Assembly (NCBI GenBank): GCA_000720805.1
Contig: JODI01000040.1
Location: forward strand, 1-64,000
From: Streptomyces violaceoruber
Lineage (GTDB): Bacteria; Actinomycetota; Actinomycetes; Streptomycetales; Streptomycetaceae
Length of the DNA: 64,000 nucleotides
Reading direction: 5' to 3'
Both the position numbers and the translations under genes were made by a program. Positions 36,285 to 44,680 of this stretch are shown here, in pieces. Numbering within the stretch: position 1 is the stretch's first letter; each line of letters starts with the position of its first letter. Below the pieces are notes generated by a model. It was not told where the DNA came from. It searched no databases and was given only the letters and a program-made list of their open reading frames with translations.

Positions 36285-37262
36285 ATGGACTGGCTGAAGA
36301 GACTCCCCGTCGTCGGGCCGCTGCTGGCGCGCCTGATGGCCACGCACGCGTGGCGGTCGTACGACCGACTGGACCGGGTGAAGTGGACTCGGCTGGCCGC
36401 CGCGATGACGTTCACCAGCTTCGTGGCACTGTTCCCCCTGCTCACCGTGGGCGCCACGATCGCCGCCGCCACGCTCAGCCCGAAACAGCAGAGCACGCTG
36501 GAGGACAAGATCGCCGAGCAGGTGCCCGGCATCTCCGACCAGCTCGACATCGGCGGCCTGATCCAGAACGCCGGCACCGTCGGACTCATCGCGGGCGCCG
36601 CCCTGCTGTTCACCGGGATCGGCTGGGCCGGTTCGACGCGCGAGTGTCTGCGGGCGGTGTGGGAGCTGCCCGACGAGGAGGAGAACCCGGTCCTGCGCAA
36701 GGCCAAGGACCTCGGCATCCTCGTCGGGCTCGGCGGCGCCGTGCTCGTCACGCTCGCCGCCTCCACCGTGTCCTCCGCCCTGATCGGCTGGATCATCGAC
36801 CGGCTCGGCATCGACGAGGCCGGCTGGAGCAGCGTGCTGCTGCGGATCGTCGCCTTCGCGGTCGCCGTACTCGCGGACTTCCTGCTGCTCCTGTACGTCC
36901 TCACGTTGCTGCCCGGAGTCGAACCGGGGCGCCGTCGGCTGGTCGTGGCGGCGCTGACCGGCGCGGTCGGCTTCGAGCTGCTGAAGCTGCTGCTGAGCGG
37001 CTATATGCAGGGCGTGGCCGGAAAGAGCATGTACGGCGCCTTCGGCGTGCCCGTCGCCCTGCTGCTGTGGATCAACTTCACGTCGAAGCTGGTCCTGTTC
37101 TGCGCCGCCTGGACGGCGACGCAAAGCCGCAGCGAGACCGACGAGGCCGACGAGGCCGACAAGACCGCCGAAACCGACGAGACCGCCGAGGAGGCCGAAG
37201 GCGCCGGTCTCACGGACGGGTCCGGCGGCGCACCAGGTCCGGCAGCGGCCAGCGGCGGTTGA
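36285..37262 (+). CDS. YihY/virulence factor BrkB family membrane protein
   Basis: A 325-aa inner membrane protein with about six helices and the YihY/BrkB signatures (RLAAAMTFTSFVALFPLLTV, GWAGSTRECLRAVWE, VPVALLLWINFTSKLVLFCAAW). Family function is unproven despite old RNase BN or virulence labels. The C-terminus is an acidic repeat (DEADEADKTAETDETAEEAE) that runs 53 bp into the convergent carboxypeptidase gene. It resumes the core order interrupted after the 2'-5' RNA ligase gene. Confidence 0.9.
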   Translation: MDWLKRLPVVGPLLARLMATHAWRSYDRLDRVKWTRLAAAMTFTSFVALFPLLTVGATIAAATLSPKQQSTLEDKIAEQVPGISDQLDIGGLIQNAGTVGLIAGAALLFTGIGWAGSTRECLRAVWELPDEEENPVLRKAKDLGILVGLGGAVLVTLAASTVSSALIGWIIDRLGIDEAGWSSVLLRIVAFAVAVLADFLLLLYVLTLLPGVEPGRRRLVVAALTGAVGFELLKLLLSGYMQGVAGKSMYGAFGVPVALLLWINFTSKLVLFCAAWTATQSRSETDEADEADKTAETDETAEEAEGAGLTDGSGGAPGPAAASGG

Positions 37263-38595
37263 CCAGGAACGCGGCCCCCGCGAGCAGGACCAGCAGCCCG
37301 CCGGTGATCGCCAGCGCGATCCCCATACCGCCGGAGCCGCCCCCGGCCGTGGCACTGGCCACCGGCTTCGACGAGCCGGCGGCCTCCACACCCCCGCCGT
37401 CCGCGCCCCCGGCCTGCCCGGAGCTGCTCGACCCCGGCTGGGCGCTGGACCGCACGGCGCTCTTCGGCGGCACCAGCTCACCGACCGGCTGCACCTTGCC
37501 GGCCGCCATGAAGCCCCAGTCGAAGAGCCTCGCGGTCTCCTTGTAGACCTCGTTGCGCTCGTCCTTCTCCGGCCTCATGACCGTGACGAGCAGCACCTTG
37601 CCGCCCCGCTCGGCGACACCGGTGAAGGTGGCGCCCGCGTTGGTGGTGTTGCCGTTCTTGACGCCGGCGATGCCCTGGTAGACGGAGACGTCCGAGTCGC
37701 CGGTCAGCAGCCGGTTGGTGTTCTGGATCTCGAAGGACTCGCGGGTCGTCTTCCCCTTCTTGCCCTTCGTCCCCTTGACCCTCGTCGTCTTGCCGGGGAA
37801 CTTCGCCCTGACCGTCGAGCAGTACTCGCGGAAGTCCTTCTTCTGCAGCCCGGAGCGGGCGAACAGCGTCAGGTCGTACGCGGAGGAGACCTGGCCGGGA
37901 GCGTCGTAGCCGTCGGGGCTGACCACGTGGGTGTCGAGGGCCTGGAGCTCCTCGGCGTGCGCGTTCATCTCCTTGACGGTGTTGTCGATGCCGCCGTTCA
38001 TCTGCGACAGCACGTGCACGGCGTCGTTGCCGGAGCGCAGGAAGACGCCGAGCCACAGGTCGCGGACCGAGTAGCTCTCGTTCTCCTTTATCCCGACCAT
38101 GCTGGAGCCGGCGCCCATGCCGGCCAGATCGGAGGGGACGACCTTGTGCTTCTCGGACTTCGGGAACTTCGGCAGGACGGTGTCCGCGAACAGCATCTTC
38201 AGGGTGCTCGCCGGGGGCAGCCGCCAGTGCGCGTTGTGCGCGGCCAGCACCTCACCGGACTCCGCGTCCGAGATGATCCAGGAACGCGCTGTCACGTCCT
38301 TCGGCAGGACCGGAACCCCGCTCGCCAGATTCACCTGGGTGCCGGCCTGCCCGAGCCGTTCGCCGCCGACGGACGACATGGTCGCCGGGGGAGTGGCCGA
38401 CGGGCTCGCCGAGGGCTTTCCGGACGCGCTCGCCGACGGCTTTCCCGACGGCGTTCCCGACGCCGTTCCGGACGGCTTGTCCTTCGGTGACGGGCCGGGC
38501 GCGGCCCCGGAGACGGGCGCGGTCAGCGCTAGGGACGACAGGACTGCGGTGGTGACCAGCAGGGATCGCCTGACGGTCTTCTTCGGTGCGGGCAC
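37210..38595 (-). CDS. D-alanyl-D-alanine carboxypeptidase (S11 family, membrane anchored)
   Basis: A 461-aa penicillin-binding carboxypeptidase acting on peptidoglycan stem peptides outside the membrane. It has a signal peptide (RRSLLVTTAVLSSLALTAPVSGA), a Ser/Pro/Lys/Ala-rich spacer of SGKPSAS-type repeats (~38-70), active-site STLK (Ser130, Lys133), SGN (188-190) and KNG (313-315) where KTG is usual, then a low-complexity stretch and a C-terminal helix (GIALAITGGLLVLLAGAAFLV) with a basic tail. The GTG at 38595 is chosen; no strong ribosome binding site is seen. Tail-to-tail overlap with yihY. Confidence 0.9.
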   Translation of the reverse strand: MPAPKKTVRRSLLVTTAVLSSLALTAPVSGAAPGPSPKDKPSGTASGTPSGKPSASASGKPSASPSATPPATMSSVGGERLGQAGTQVNLASGVPVLPKDVTARSWIISDAESGEVLAAHNAHWRLPPASTLKMLFADTVLPKFPKSEKHKVVPSDLAGMGAGSSMVGIKENESYSVRDLWLGVFLRSGNDAVHVLSQMNGGIDNTVKEMNAHAEELQALDTHVVSPDGYDAPGQVSSAYDLTLFARSGLQKKDFREYCSTVRAKFPGKTTRVKGTKGKKGKTTRESFEIQNTNRLLTGDSDVSVYQGIAGVKNGNTTNAGATFTGVAERGGKVLLVTVMRPEKDERNEVYKETARLFDWGFMAAGKVQPVGELVPPKSAVRSSAQPGSSSSGQAGGADGGGVEAAGSSKPVASATAGGGSGGMGIALAITGGLLVLLAGAAFLVNRRWPLPDLVRRRTRP

Positions 38596-38686
38596 GGTGA
38601 GGAACGTACATGGCACCGGGCGTGAAGTCCCGTTCCGCTCCCCACCCCGGGCAAGGAACCGGACACCGGGCGGAGATACTGGACGT

Positions 38687-38926
38687 ATGAAGCTCAGCCG
38701 CCCCGTCTCCTGGTTCCTGCTCGCCTTCGGGGTGTGGAGCTGGGTCATCTGGGTCACTTTCGTCAAAAACCTGATCAAGGACAGCAGCGGGCTCGCGTTC
38801 GACGACGGTCACCCGACGGCGTACTTCTGGGTGCACCTGACGCTCGCCGTCGTCTCCTTCGTATTGGGGACGGTCGTCGGAGGCATCGGGTTGCGCGGAG
38901 TGCGCGCATTGCGTCGGACGTCATAG
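38687..38926 (+). CDS. SCO4848-family small membrane protein
   Basis: A 79-aa protein with two membrane helices (WFLLAFGVWSWVIWVTFVKNL and LTLAVVSFVLGTVVGGIGLRG) and the conserved centre DSSGLAFDDGHPTAYFWVH. It matches the actinomycete SCO4848-type family of unknown function, normally found next to this carboxypeptidase, with which it is divergent here. Confidence 0.88.
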   Translation: MKLSRPVSWFLLAFGVWSWVIWVTFVKNLIKDSSGLAFDDGHPTAYFWVHLTLAVVSFVLGTVVGGIGLRGVRALRRTS

Positions 38927-38985
38927 CCCGACCGCACCGCCCGCACCGACCGCTCGCCACAGCCCACAACGGGGGACACGACACC

Positions 38986-40341
38986 GTGGTCATACTCTTC
39001 GTCCTGCTCGCCCTGGCCGTTCTGGCCGTCCTGGTGGCGGCCAACTGGTACGTCTGGCGGCGCCTGTTCCGCGACACGACCCGCGGCCCGGGCCTGGCAC
39101 GGCGCGCGGGTGCGGTGCTGATCGCCGGGGGATGGGTGCTCGCGATCGCGGCGGTCGTGTCCGAACGCGCCGGCGCGCCCTTCTGGCTCCAGCAGGTGCT
39201 CGCCTGGCCCGGCTTCCTGTGGATGGCGCTGTCGATCTACCTGCTGCTGGCCGTGGTCGCCGGTGAGGTCGTACGACCGCTGCTGCGACGGTTCCTGGAA
39301 CGGCGGGCCCGCGCGGGGACCGCCGTACGACAGCCGGAGCCGGAGCCGGCGGTGCGGGAGTCGGCAGAGGCGCCGCCGAAGGCCGCGGAGGCGCCGGAGC
39401 GGGTCCTTTCGTCGGGTGGCCCGGTGAGCCCGGAGAATCCGGTGAGCCCGGAGAATCCGGCAGCCCCCTCCGCCCCGCTCCCACCCTCCGCTTCCACCCC
39501 CACCACCATCCCCACCCCCTCTCGCCGCCTCTTCGTCTCCCGCGTGCTCGGTGGTGCCGCCGCCGTGGCCGCTGTCGGAACGGTCGGCTACGGCACGTAC
39601 GGCGTCCTGAACGGTCCCACCGTCAAGCGGGTCACCGTGCCGCTGGCCAAGCTCCCGCGCGCGGGACACGGTTACCGGATCGCGGTGGTCAGCGACATCC
39701 ACCTGGGCCCGGTACTGGGCCGGGGTTTCGCGCAGAAGGTCGTCGACACGATCAACTCCACGCAGCCCGACCTGATCGCGGTCGTCGGTGACCTGGTCGA
39801 CGGCAGTGTGAAGGACCTGGGCCCGGCGGCCGCGCCCCTGGCACAGCTCAGGGCCCGGCACGGCGCGTACTTCGTCACCGGCAACCACGAGTACTTCTCC
39901 GGCGCCGAGCAGTGGGTGGAAGAGGTACGACGGCTGGGCATCCGCCCGCTGGAGAACGCCCGCACCGAACTGGCCCACTTCGATCTGGCGGGCGTCAACG
40001 ACGTGGCGGGGGAGAGCGAGGGTCAGGGCCCCGACTTCACCAAGGCGCTGGGCGACCGCGACACGACACGCGCCTGCGTGCTGCTGGCCCACCAGCCGGT
40101 GCAGATCCACGACGCCGTCGACCACGGGGTCGATCTCCAGCTCTCCGGCCACACCCACGGCGGCCAGCTCTGGCCCGGCAACTTCATCGCGGCCGCCGCG
40201 AACCCCACCGTCGCGGGCCTCGAACGCTACGGCGACACCCAGCTGTACGTCAGCCGCGGCGCCGGTGCGTGGGGCCCGCCGACCCGGGTGGGCGCCGAGT
40301 CGGACATCACAGTCATCGAACTGGCGTCACGACAGGCCTGA
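38986..40341 (+). CDS. Membrane-bound metallophosphoesterase
   Basis: A 451-aa protein. The N-terminal ~120 residues hold three or four helices, then comes a Pro/Ala/Glu-rich linker with the repeat SPENPVSPENP, a twin-arginine-like SRRLFVSRVLGGAAAV and a calcineurin-type phosphoesterase domain. The domain has all metal motifs: VVSDIHLG, GDLVDG, GNHEYF, LLAHQP and LSGHTHGGQ. This YkuE-type layout is common in actinobacteria; the substrate is unknown. The GTG start has GGGGGA upstream. Confidence 0.9.
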   Translation: MVILFVLLALAVLAVLVAANWYVWRRLFRDTTRGPGLARRAGAVLIAGGWVLAIAAVVSERAGAPFWLQQVLAWPGFLWMALSIYLLLAVVAGEVVRPLLRRFLERRARAGTAVRQPEPEPAVRESAEAPPKAAEAPERVLSSGGPVSPENPVSPENPAAPSAPLPPSASTPTTIPTPSRRLFVSRVLGGAAAVAAVGTVGYGTYGVLNGPTVKRVTVPLAKLPRAGHGYRIAVVSDIHLGPVLGRGFAQKVVDTINSTQPDLIAVVGDLVDGSVKDLGPAAAPLAQLRARHGAYFVTGNHEYFSGAEQWVEEVRRLGIRPLENARTELAHFDLAGVNDVAGESEGQGPDFTKALGDRDTTRACVLLAHQPVQIHDAVDHGVDLQLSGHTHGGQLWPGNFIAAAANPTVAGLERYGDTQLYVSRGAGAWGPPTRVGAESDITVIELASRQA

Positions 40342-40583
40342 GGACTCCCCCGAGGAGCCGGGGGCCAGGGCCCGGACGGACGTGAGAGAGGGCGGCGGAC
40401 GAGCTGTGAGAGCCCTGTGAAACCTGGGCGTAACCCGCTTGCGTAAGTTCTTGCTCAACTCGGCCAAAACACTCTTCCCTCAGCTGAAACACCTGTGATT
40501 AGGTGACCCGCGCCACCAGGGGAGTGGCAGATACGCGGTGCACCCGGGACGGGCCCGCCATGGGGCTCGGGAGGGCAACGCCG

Positions 40584-42140
40584 ATGCGGTCGGTTCGCGT
40601 GCGGATTCTTGCGACGCTGCTGGTACTGGCGGGCGTCGCCGTGGGCGGGTGGCAGTTGCTGCCGGACCAGGGCGACGACGGCAGGACCATCACGGTCGGC
40701 ACGACGGACGCCGTCACCTCACTCGACCCGGCCGGCGCCTACGACGCCGGCTCCTGGGCGCTGTTCAGCAACGTCTTCCAGTCGCTGCTGACCTTCGAGC
40801 CGGGCGGGGTCTCGCCCGTGCCGGACGCCGCCGAGCACTGCTCCTTCACCGGCGACGACCTGCTCACCTACCGCTGCGAACTGCGCGAGGGCCTCACCTT
40901 CCCCGGCGGCCGCGAGGTCACCGCAGAGGACGTGAAGTACTCCTTCGACCGGGTCAAGAAGATCAACTCGCCGGTCGGCCCCGCCTCCCTTCTGGACACC
41001 CTCAAAACCGTCAGCGCGAGCGACCGGACCGTCACCTTCCATCTGTCCTCGCCCGACGCCACCTTCCCGTTCAAGGTGGCCACCGGCGCCGGCTCGATCG
41101 TGGACCGCAGCAAATACCCGGCGGACAGTCTGCGCACCGGCACGAGTGCCGACGGCACCGGGCCGTACACACTGGCGTCGTACACGAAGGGCAAGAACGC
41201 GGTCCTCGCGCCCAACGGCCGCTACGAGGGCGCCCTCAAGGACACCGGACGGCCCGTCGAACTGCGCTACTACGCCGACGGCGAGAAGCTCGACGCCGCC
41301 TGGAAGGCGAGGCGGGTCGACGTCGCCACCCGCACGCTGCCGCCGAAGGTCCTCGCCGGGCTGAACGCCAGCGACCCCGGCCAGCGGGTGTCCGAGGTCG
41401 ACAGCTCCGAGACCCGCAACCTCTACCTCGACACCCGCGCGAGCTCCCCGCTGCACGACCCCCGGGTCCGGCAGGCCATGGCCTGGCTGATCGACCGCGA
41501 ACGGCTGGCCGCCACGGTGTACGACAGCACCGTGGAACCCCTCTACTCGCTGATCCCGGCCGGCATCACCGGGCACACCACGTCGTTCTTCGACCGCTAC
41601 CCCAGGCAGGACGCCAAGAAGGCCCGGCAACTGCTCACCCGGGCCGGCGTGAGCCTGCCCGTCCGCTTCACCTACGGCTACGGCGCCGGCCGCGGCGCCG
41701 CCGCCGACGAGGCGGCGGAGATCAAGCGGGAGCTGGAGGCGAGCGGCCTGTTCAAGGTGACCGTCAAGGGTTACGAGTGGACCGACTTCCAGAAGCGCTG
41801 GGCGACCGGCAAGCTCGACGCGTACGCGGTCGGCTGGGTCGCCGACTATCCCGACCCGGACACCTTCGGCTCCCCGCTCGTCGGCACCGGCGCCTCGATG
41901 AACACCGGCTACAGCAGCAGGACTGTCGACCGGCTGATCAAGGCCAGCCAGAAGTACGCCGACCGCAGCGAGGCGGACGACGACTTCCGCCAGGTGCAGC
42001 AGGCCGTCGCGGCGGACGTGCCGGTCATCCCGCTGTGGCAGGCCAAGGAGTACGTCGTCAGCAGCGAGGACGTCGGCGGCGGCCAGTACCTGTCCGACGG
42101 CACCGGAGTCTTCCGGCTCTGGCGCCTCGACTGGATCTGA
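40584..42140 (+). CDS. ABC transporter substrate-binding protein, family 5 (peptide/nickel type)
   Basis: A 518-aa extracytoplasmic binding protein with an N-terminal hydrophobic segment (VRILATLLVLAGVAVGGWQLL) but no lipobox Cys, so it may stay anchored by an uncleaved signal. SBP family-5 landmarks are VTSLDPAGAYDAGSWALFSNVFQSLLTFEPGG, REGLTFPGGREVTAEDVKYSFDRV, DPRVRQAMAWLIDRE and GWVADYPDPDTF. GGGAGGG at 40569-40575 supports the ATG at 40584. No permease or ATPase genes follow, so it is an orphan receptor. The 241-bp gap before it shows no gene. Confidence 0.87.
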   Translation: MRSVRVRILATLLVLAGVAVGGWQLLPDQGDDGRTITVGTTDAVTSLDPAGAYDAGSWALFSNVFQSLLTFEPGGVSPVPDAAEHCSFTGDDLLTYRCELREGLTFPGGREVTAEDVKYSFDRVKKINSPVGPASLLDTLKTVSASDRTVTFHLSSPDATFPFKVATGAGSIVDRSKYPADSLRTGTSADGTGPYTLASYTKGKNAVLAPNGRYEGALKDTGRPVELRYYADGEKLDAAWKARRVDVATRTLPPKVLAGLNASDPGQRVSEVDSSETRNLYLDTRASSPLHDPRVRQAMAWLIDRERLAATVYDSTVEPLYSLIPAGITGHTTSFFDRYPRQDAKKARQLLTRAGVSLPVRFTYGYGAGRGAAADEAAEIKRELEASGLFKVTVKGYEWTDFQKRWATGKLDAYAVGWVADYPDPDTFGSPLVGTGASMNTGYSSRTVDRLIKASQKYADRSEADDDFRQVQQAVAADVPVIPLWQAKEYVVSSEDVGGGQYLSDGTGVFRLWRLDWI

Positions 42141-42272
42141 CGAGATCGCACGGCAGGGAAGTCAGCCCGCGTGACACGGGGCCCGCCCTCGCACGGCACC
42201 ATGTGGTGAAGGCGGCCGCGGGTGAGGGTGGGGCAAGCGTGTTGAGACGCGCGCCGTCACCCGCTCGCAGCG

Positions 42273-43799
42273 TCACCCGCTGCCTTCGCCCGCAGCCTCA
42301 CTCCCCGCCACCCCCACCGCCGTCCCCTCACCTCCCGCCGGCAGCGTCACCGTCACCGCCAGCCCCTCGCCCGGTGCCGTCCGCACCGTCACCTTTCCCT
42401 TGTGGGCCCGCACCACCCCCTGCACGATCGCCAGGCCGAGCCCGCTGCCCGCGCCGCCGCCCGCGCGGAAGAAGCGGTCGAAGACCCGGGCGGCGTCCTC
42501 GGGGTCCAGCCCCGGCCCCTTGTCGGCCACGCACAGCCGTACGACGCCGTAGGAGCGCTCCACGCCGAGCCGTACCGGGACGTCCTCGGGGGTGTGGGTG
42601 CGGACGTTGGCCACCAGGTTGCCGAGCACCTGTCTCAGCCCGGACTCGTCGGCGCGTACCAGCAGCGAGCCGTCGGCGTCGACGGTGACGGGACGCCCCG
42701 GCTGCTGCACCCGCAGGTCCTCGGCCGCGTCCCTGACCAGACAGCTCACGTCCACGTTCCGGAAGCGGAGTTCGGGCTGCTGGTCGAGCCGGGCGAGGGT
42801 GAGCAGCTCGTCGACGAGCCGCCCCATGCGGTCCGCCTCCGCCATCACCCGCCCCCACGCCCGCTGCCGGTCCTCGGGGTCGGACAGCATCCCGCGGTCG
42901 TACAACTGGAGGTAGCCGCGTATCGCCGCCAGCGGGGTGCGCAGCTCGTGCGAGGCGTCGGCGACGAAGCGGCGCAACTGGGCCGCGCTGCGTTCGCGGG
43001 TGCGGTACGCCGACTCCACCTGGTGGAGCATGGTGTTGAGGGCGAGCCGCAGCTGTTCGACCTCAAGGGTGGCCTCTCGGCTGGAGGGGACCCGCCGGGT
43101 CAGATCCCCCTCGGCGATCGCCGAGGAGGTCTCCACCATGTCCTCCAACGGCCGCATCCGACGGCTGACGCTCATCATCGTCAGCGCGGCGAGCAGCGCG
43201 AGCAGCAGCGTGCCGATGGCGAGGTCGAACTTGAGGGCCTTGGCCACGCCCTGGTGCAGGGCGGCGGTCGAGCTGGCGAGCAGGACCCGGGTGCCGTCGG
43301 CGAGCCGGGCCGCGGTCACGCGGTAGGGGGAGCCGTGCACGGTGACGTCGTGGGGTTCGGGGTCCTTGACCAGGCCGACCGGGTCGCGGACGGCGTGCGC
43401 GAGGTCGCGCTGGGCGTCGGTCGGCTTGAAACCGAGGATGTCCACGGGTTCGCCCCGGCTGTCGAGGGCGGTGAAGATCGAGTCGGGTGTCGGCTGCTCG
43501 TCCGAGCTCTTCGGGGCGAGCCGGCCGCGGACGAAGCTCAGCGTGCTCAGCGAGTCGAACTGCCGCAGGGTGAGCTGCGAACCGCCCAGTGAGTCACGGG
43601 TCTTGGTGAGCTCGGTGTCGACCTGGTCCAGCAGGTAGTACCGCATCCCCATCAGGCTCACGGCCGTCGCCGCGGCGATCCCGAGGGCGAGCAGCGCCAC
43701 GTTGGCCAGCGTGAGCTTGCCGCGCAGCGAGTGGATGCCCCGCCGGCAGCGCAACCGCCCCCGCACGCGCGCCTGCCACCGCCCTCCCCGGAGCTTCAC
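42273..43799 (-). CDS. Two-component sensor histidine kinase
   Basis: A 508-aa kinase: first helix (LTLANVALLALGIAAATAVSLM), an extracytoplasmic sensor region (~55-190), a second helix (IGTLLLALLAALTMM), a HAMP domain, the HisKA box ASHELRTPLAAIRGY with phospho-acceptor His284, and an ATPase domain with N-box LGNLVANVRTHTP, DKGPGLDPEDAARVFDRFF and SGLGLAIV. The GTG start overlaps the response regulator stop (GTGA), so the pair is co-translated. The stimulus is unknown. Confidence 0.93.
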   Translation of the reverse strand: MKLRGGRWQARVRGRLRCRRGIHSLRGKLTLANVALLALGIAAATAVSLMGMRYYLLDQVDTELTKTRDSLGGSQLTLRQFDSLSTLSFVRGRLAPKSSDEQPTPDSIFTALDSRGEPVDILGFKPTDAQRDLAHAVRDPVGLVKDPEPHDVTVHGSPYRVTAARLADGTRVLLASSTAALHQGVAKALKFDLAIGTLLLALLAALTMMSVSRRMRPLEDMVETSSAIAEGDLTRRVPSSREATLEVEQLRLALNTMLHQVESAYRTRERSAAQLRRFVADASHELRTPLAAIRGYLQLYDRGMLSDPEDRQRAWGRVMAEADRMGRLVDELLTLARLDQQPELRFRNVDVSCLVRDAAEDLRVQQPGRPVTVDADGSLLVRADESGLRQVLGNLVANVRTHTPEDVPVRLGVERSYGVVRLCVADKGPGLDPEDAARVFDRFFRAGGGAGSGLGLAIVQGVVRAHKGKVTVRTAPGEGLAVTVTLPAGGEGTAVGVAGSEAAGEGSG

Positions 43800-44524
43800 G
43801 CCAGCCCGTATCCCACGCCCCGCCGGGTGGTGATCACCGGCGGTCCCAGCGCGTCCAGCTTGCGGCGCAGATAGCTGATGTACGTCTCGACGACGGTCGA
43901 CTCGGGCGGCGTGTGCTCGTACTGCCAGACATGGCGCAGTAGTTGCTCCTTGGGCACGATCCGGCCGCCGTTGCGCACCAGGAACCGCAGCAGCGCGTAC
44001 TCGGTGGGGGTCAGTTCCACCGAGCGGCCCGCGCGGTGCACCGAGTACGTCGTCTCGTCCAGCTCCAGGTCGCCGTAGCGCAGGGGCGGGCGCTGCGGGA
44101 GGACGTCGGCCGGGCGGGTGCGGCGCAGCACCGCCGAGATCCTGGCGATGACCTCGTCGATGTTGAACGGCTTGGTGATGTAGTCGTCGCCGAAGCCGAG
44201 CGCGCCGACGATCTCGGCGGGCGAGTCGCGCGCGGTGAGGAAGACGACCGCCAGATCGGGCTGGAGCTCGCGCAACTGACGGCCCAGGGCGCGGCCGTCT
44301 CCGTCCGGGAGCATGACGTCGAGCAGCGCGCAGTCGATGGGGGGCGTCCCCCCGCGCGAGCCTGTCCGAGCGTGGGGGAGGGTGCGCTCGACGAGCGTGA
44401 GCGCCTCGCGGACCGTGCCCGCCGTCATCACCTCGAACCGGTGGTAGCGCAGCGCGATGGCGAGGACGTCCGCGATGCTCTCCTCGTCGTCCACGACCAG
44501 CACGGTTCCTGAACCCGTCGTCAT
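43796..44524 (-). CDS. OmpR/PhoB-family response regulator
   Basis: A 242-aa regulator with receiver domain (VVDDEES, phospho-acceptor Asp69 in LLDVMLP, FLTARDS, TKPFN) and a C-terminal winged helix (PTEYALLRFLVRNGGRIVPKEQLLRHVW ... STVVETYISYLRRKLD). A ~15-residue in-frame insertion (TLPHARTGSRGGTPP, residues 48-62) lies between receiver helix 2 and the Asp strand. It is encoded by a palindromic repeat element. Divergent from the MMPL transporter, a plausible target. Confidence 0.93.
   Translation of the reverse strand: MTTGSGTVLVVDDEESIADVLAIALRYHRFEVMTAGTVREALTLVERTLPHARTGSRGGTPPIDCALLDVMLPDGDGRALGRQLRELQPDLAVVFLTARDSPAEIVGALGFGDDYITKPFNIDEVIARISAVLRRTRPADVLPQRPPLRYGDLELDETTYSVHRAGRSVELTPTEYALLRFLVRNGGRIVPKEQLLRHVWQYEHTPPESTVVETYISYLRRKLDALGPPVITTRRGVGYGLA
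44341..44382. repeat. Palindromic repeat element inserted in frame in the response regulator
   Basis: GGGGCGTCCCCCCGCGCGAG followed by CCTGTCCGAGCGTGGGGGAGGG. Arms GTCCCCCCGCGCGAG and CGAGCGTGGGGGAG form an imperfect inverted repeat. It resembles short GC-rich palindromes dispersed in Streptomyces genomes, here inside a gene but keeping the frame. Confidence 0.6.
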
Positions 44525-44680
44525 GCCCCCAGTATCGGCGGACCCACTGACAACCGCTCGGGTTCGCTGCTTTGGAGTTCCTTGAGAGTCATGGCGTACC
44601 GCCCCCACGCCCGCGTGCCGCCGCCGATTCTGTTGCGCAGGACCTGGGGGACCAACCGACCGACTAAGGAGCTGTTGAGC

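Noticed and set aside
40342..40583. Terminator hairpin from CCCCCG and CGGGGG words at about 40348-40365
   Set aside because: Only ~5 bp pair with a large loop and no T tract; too weak to report.
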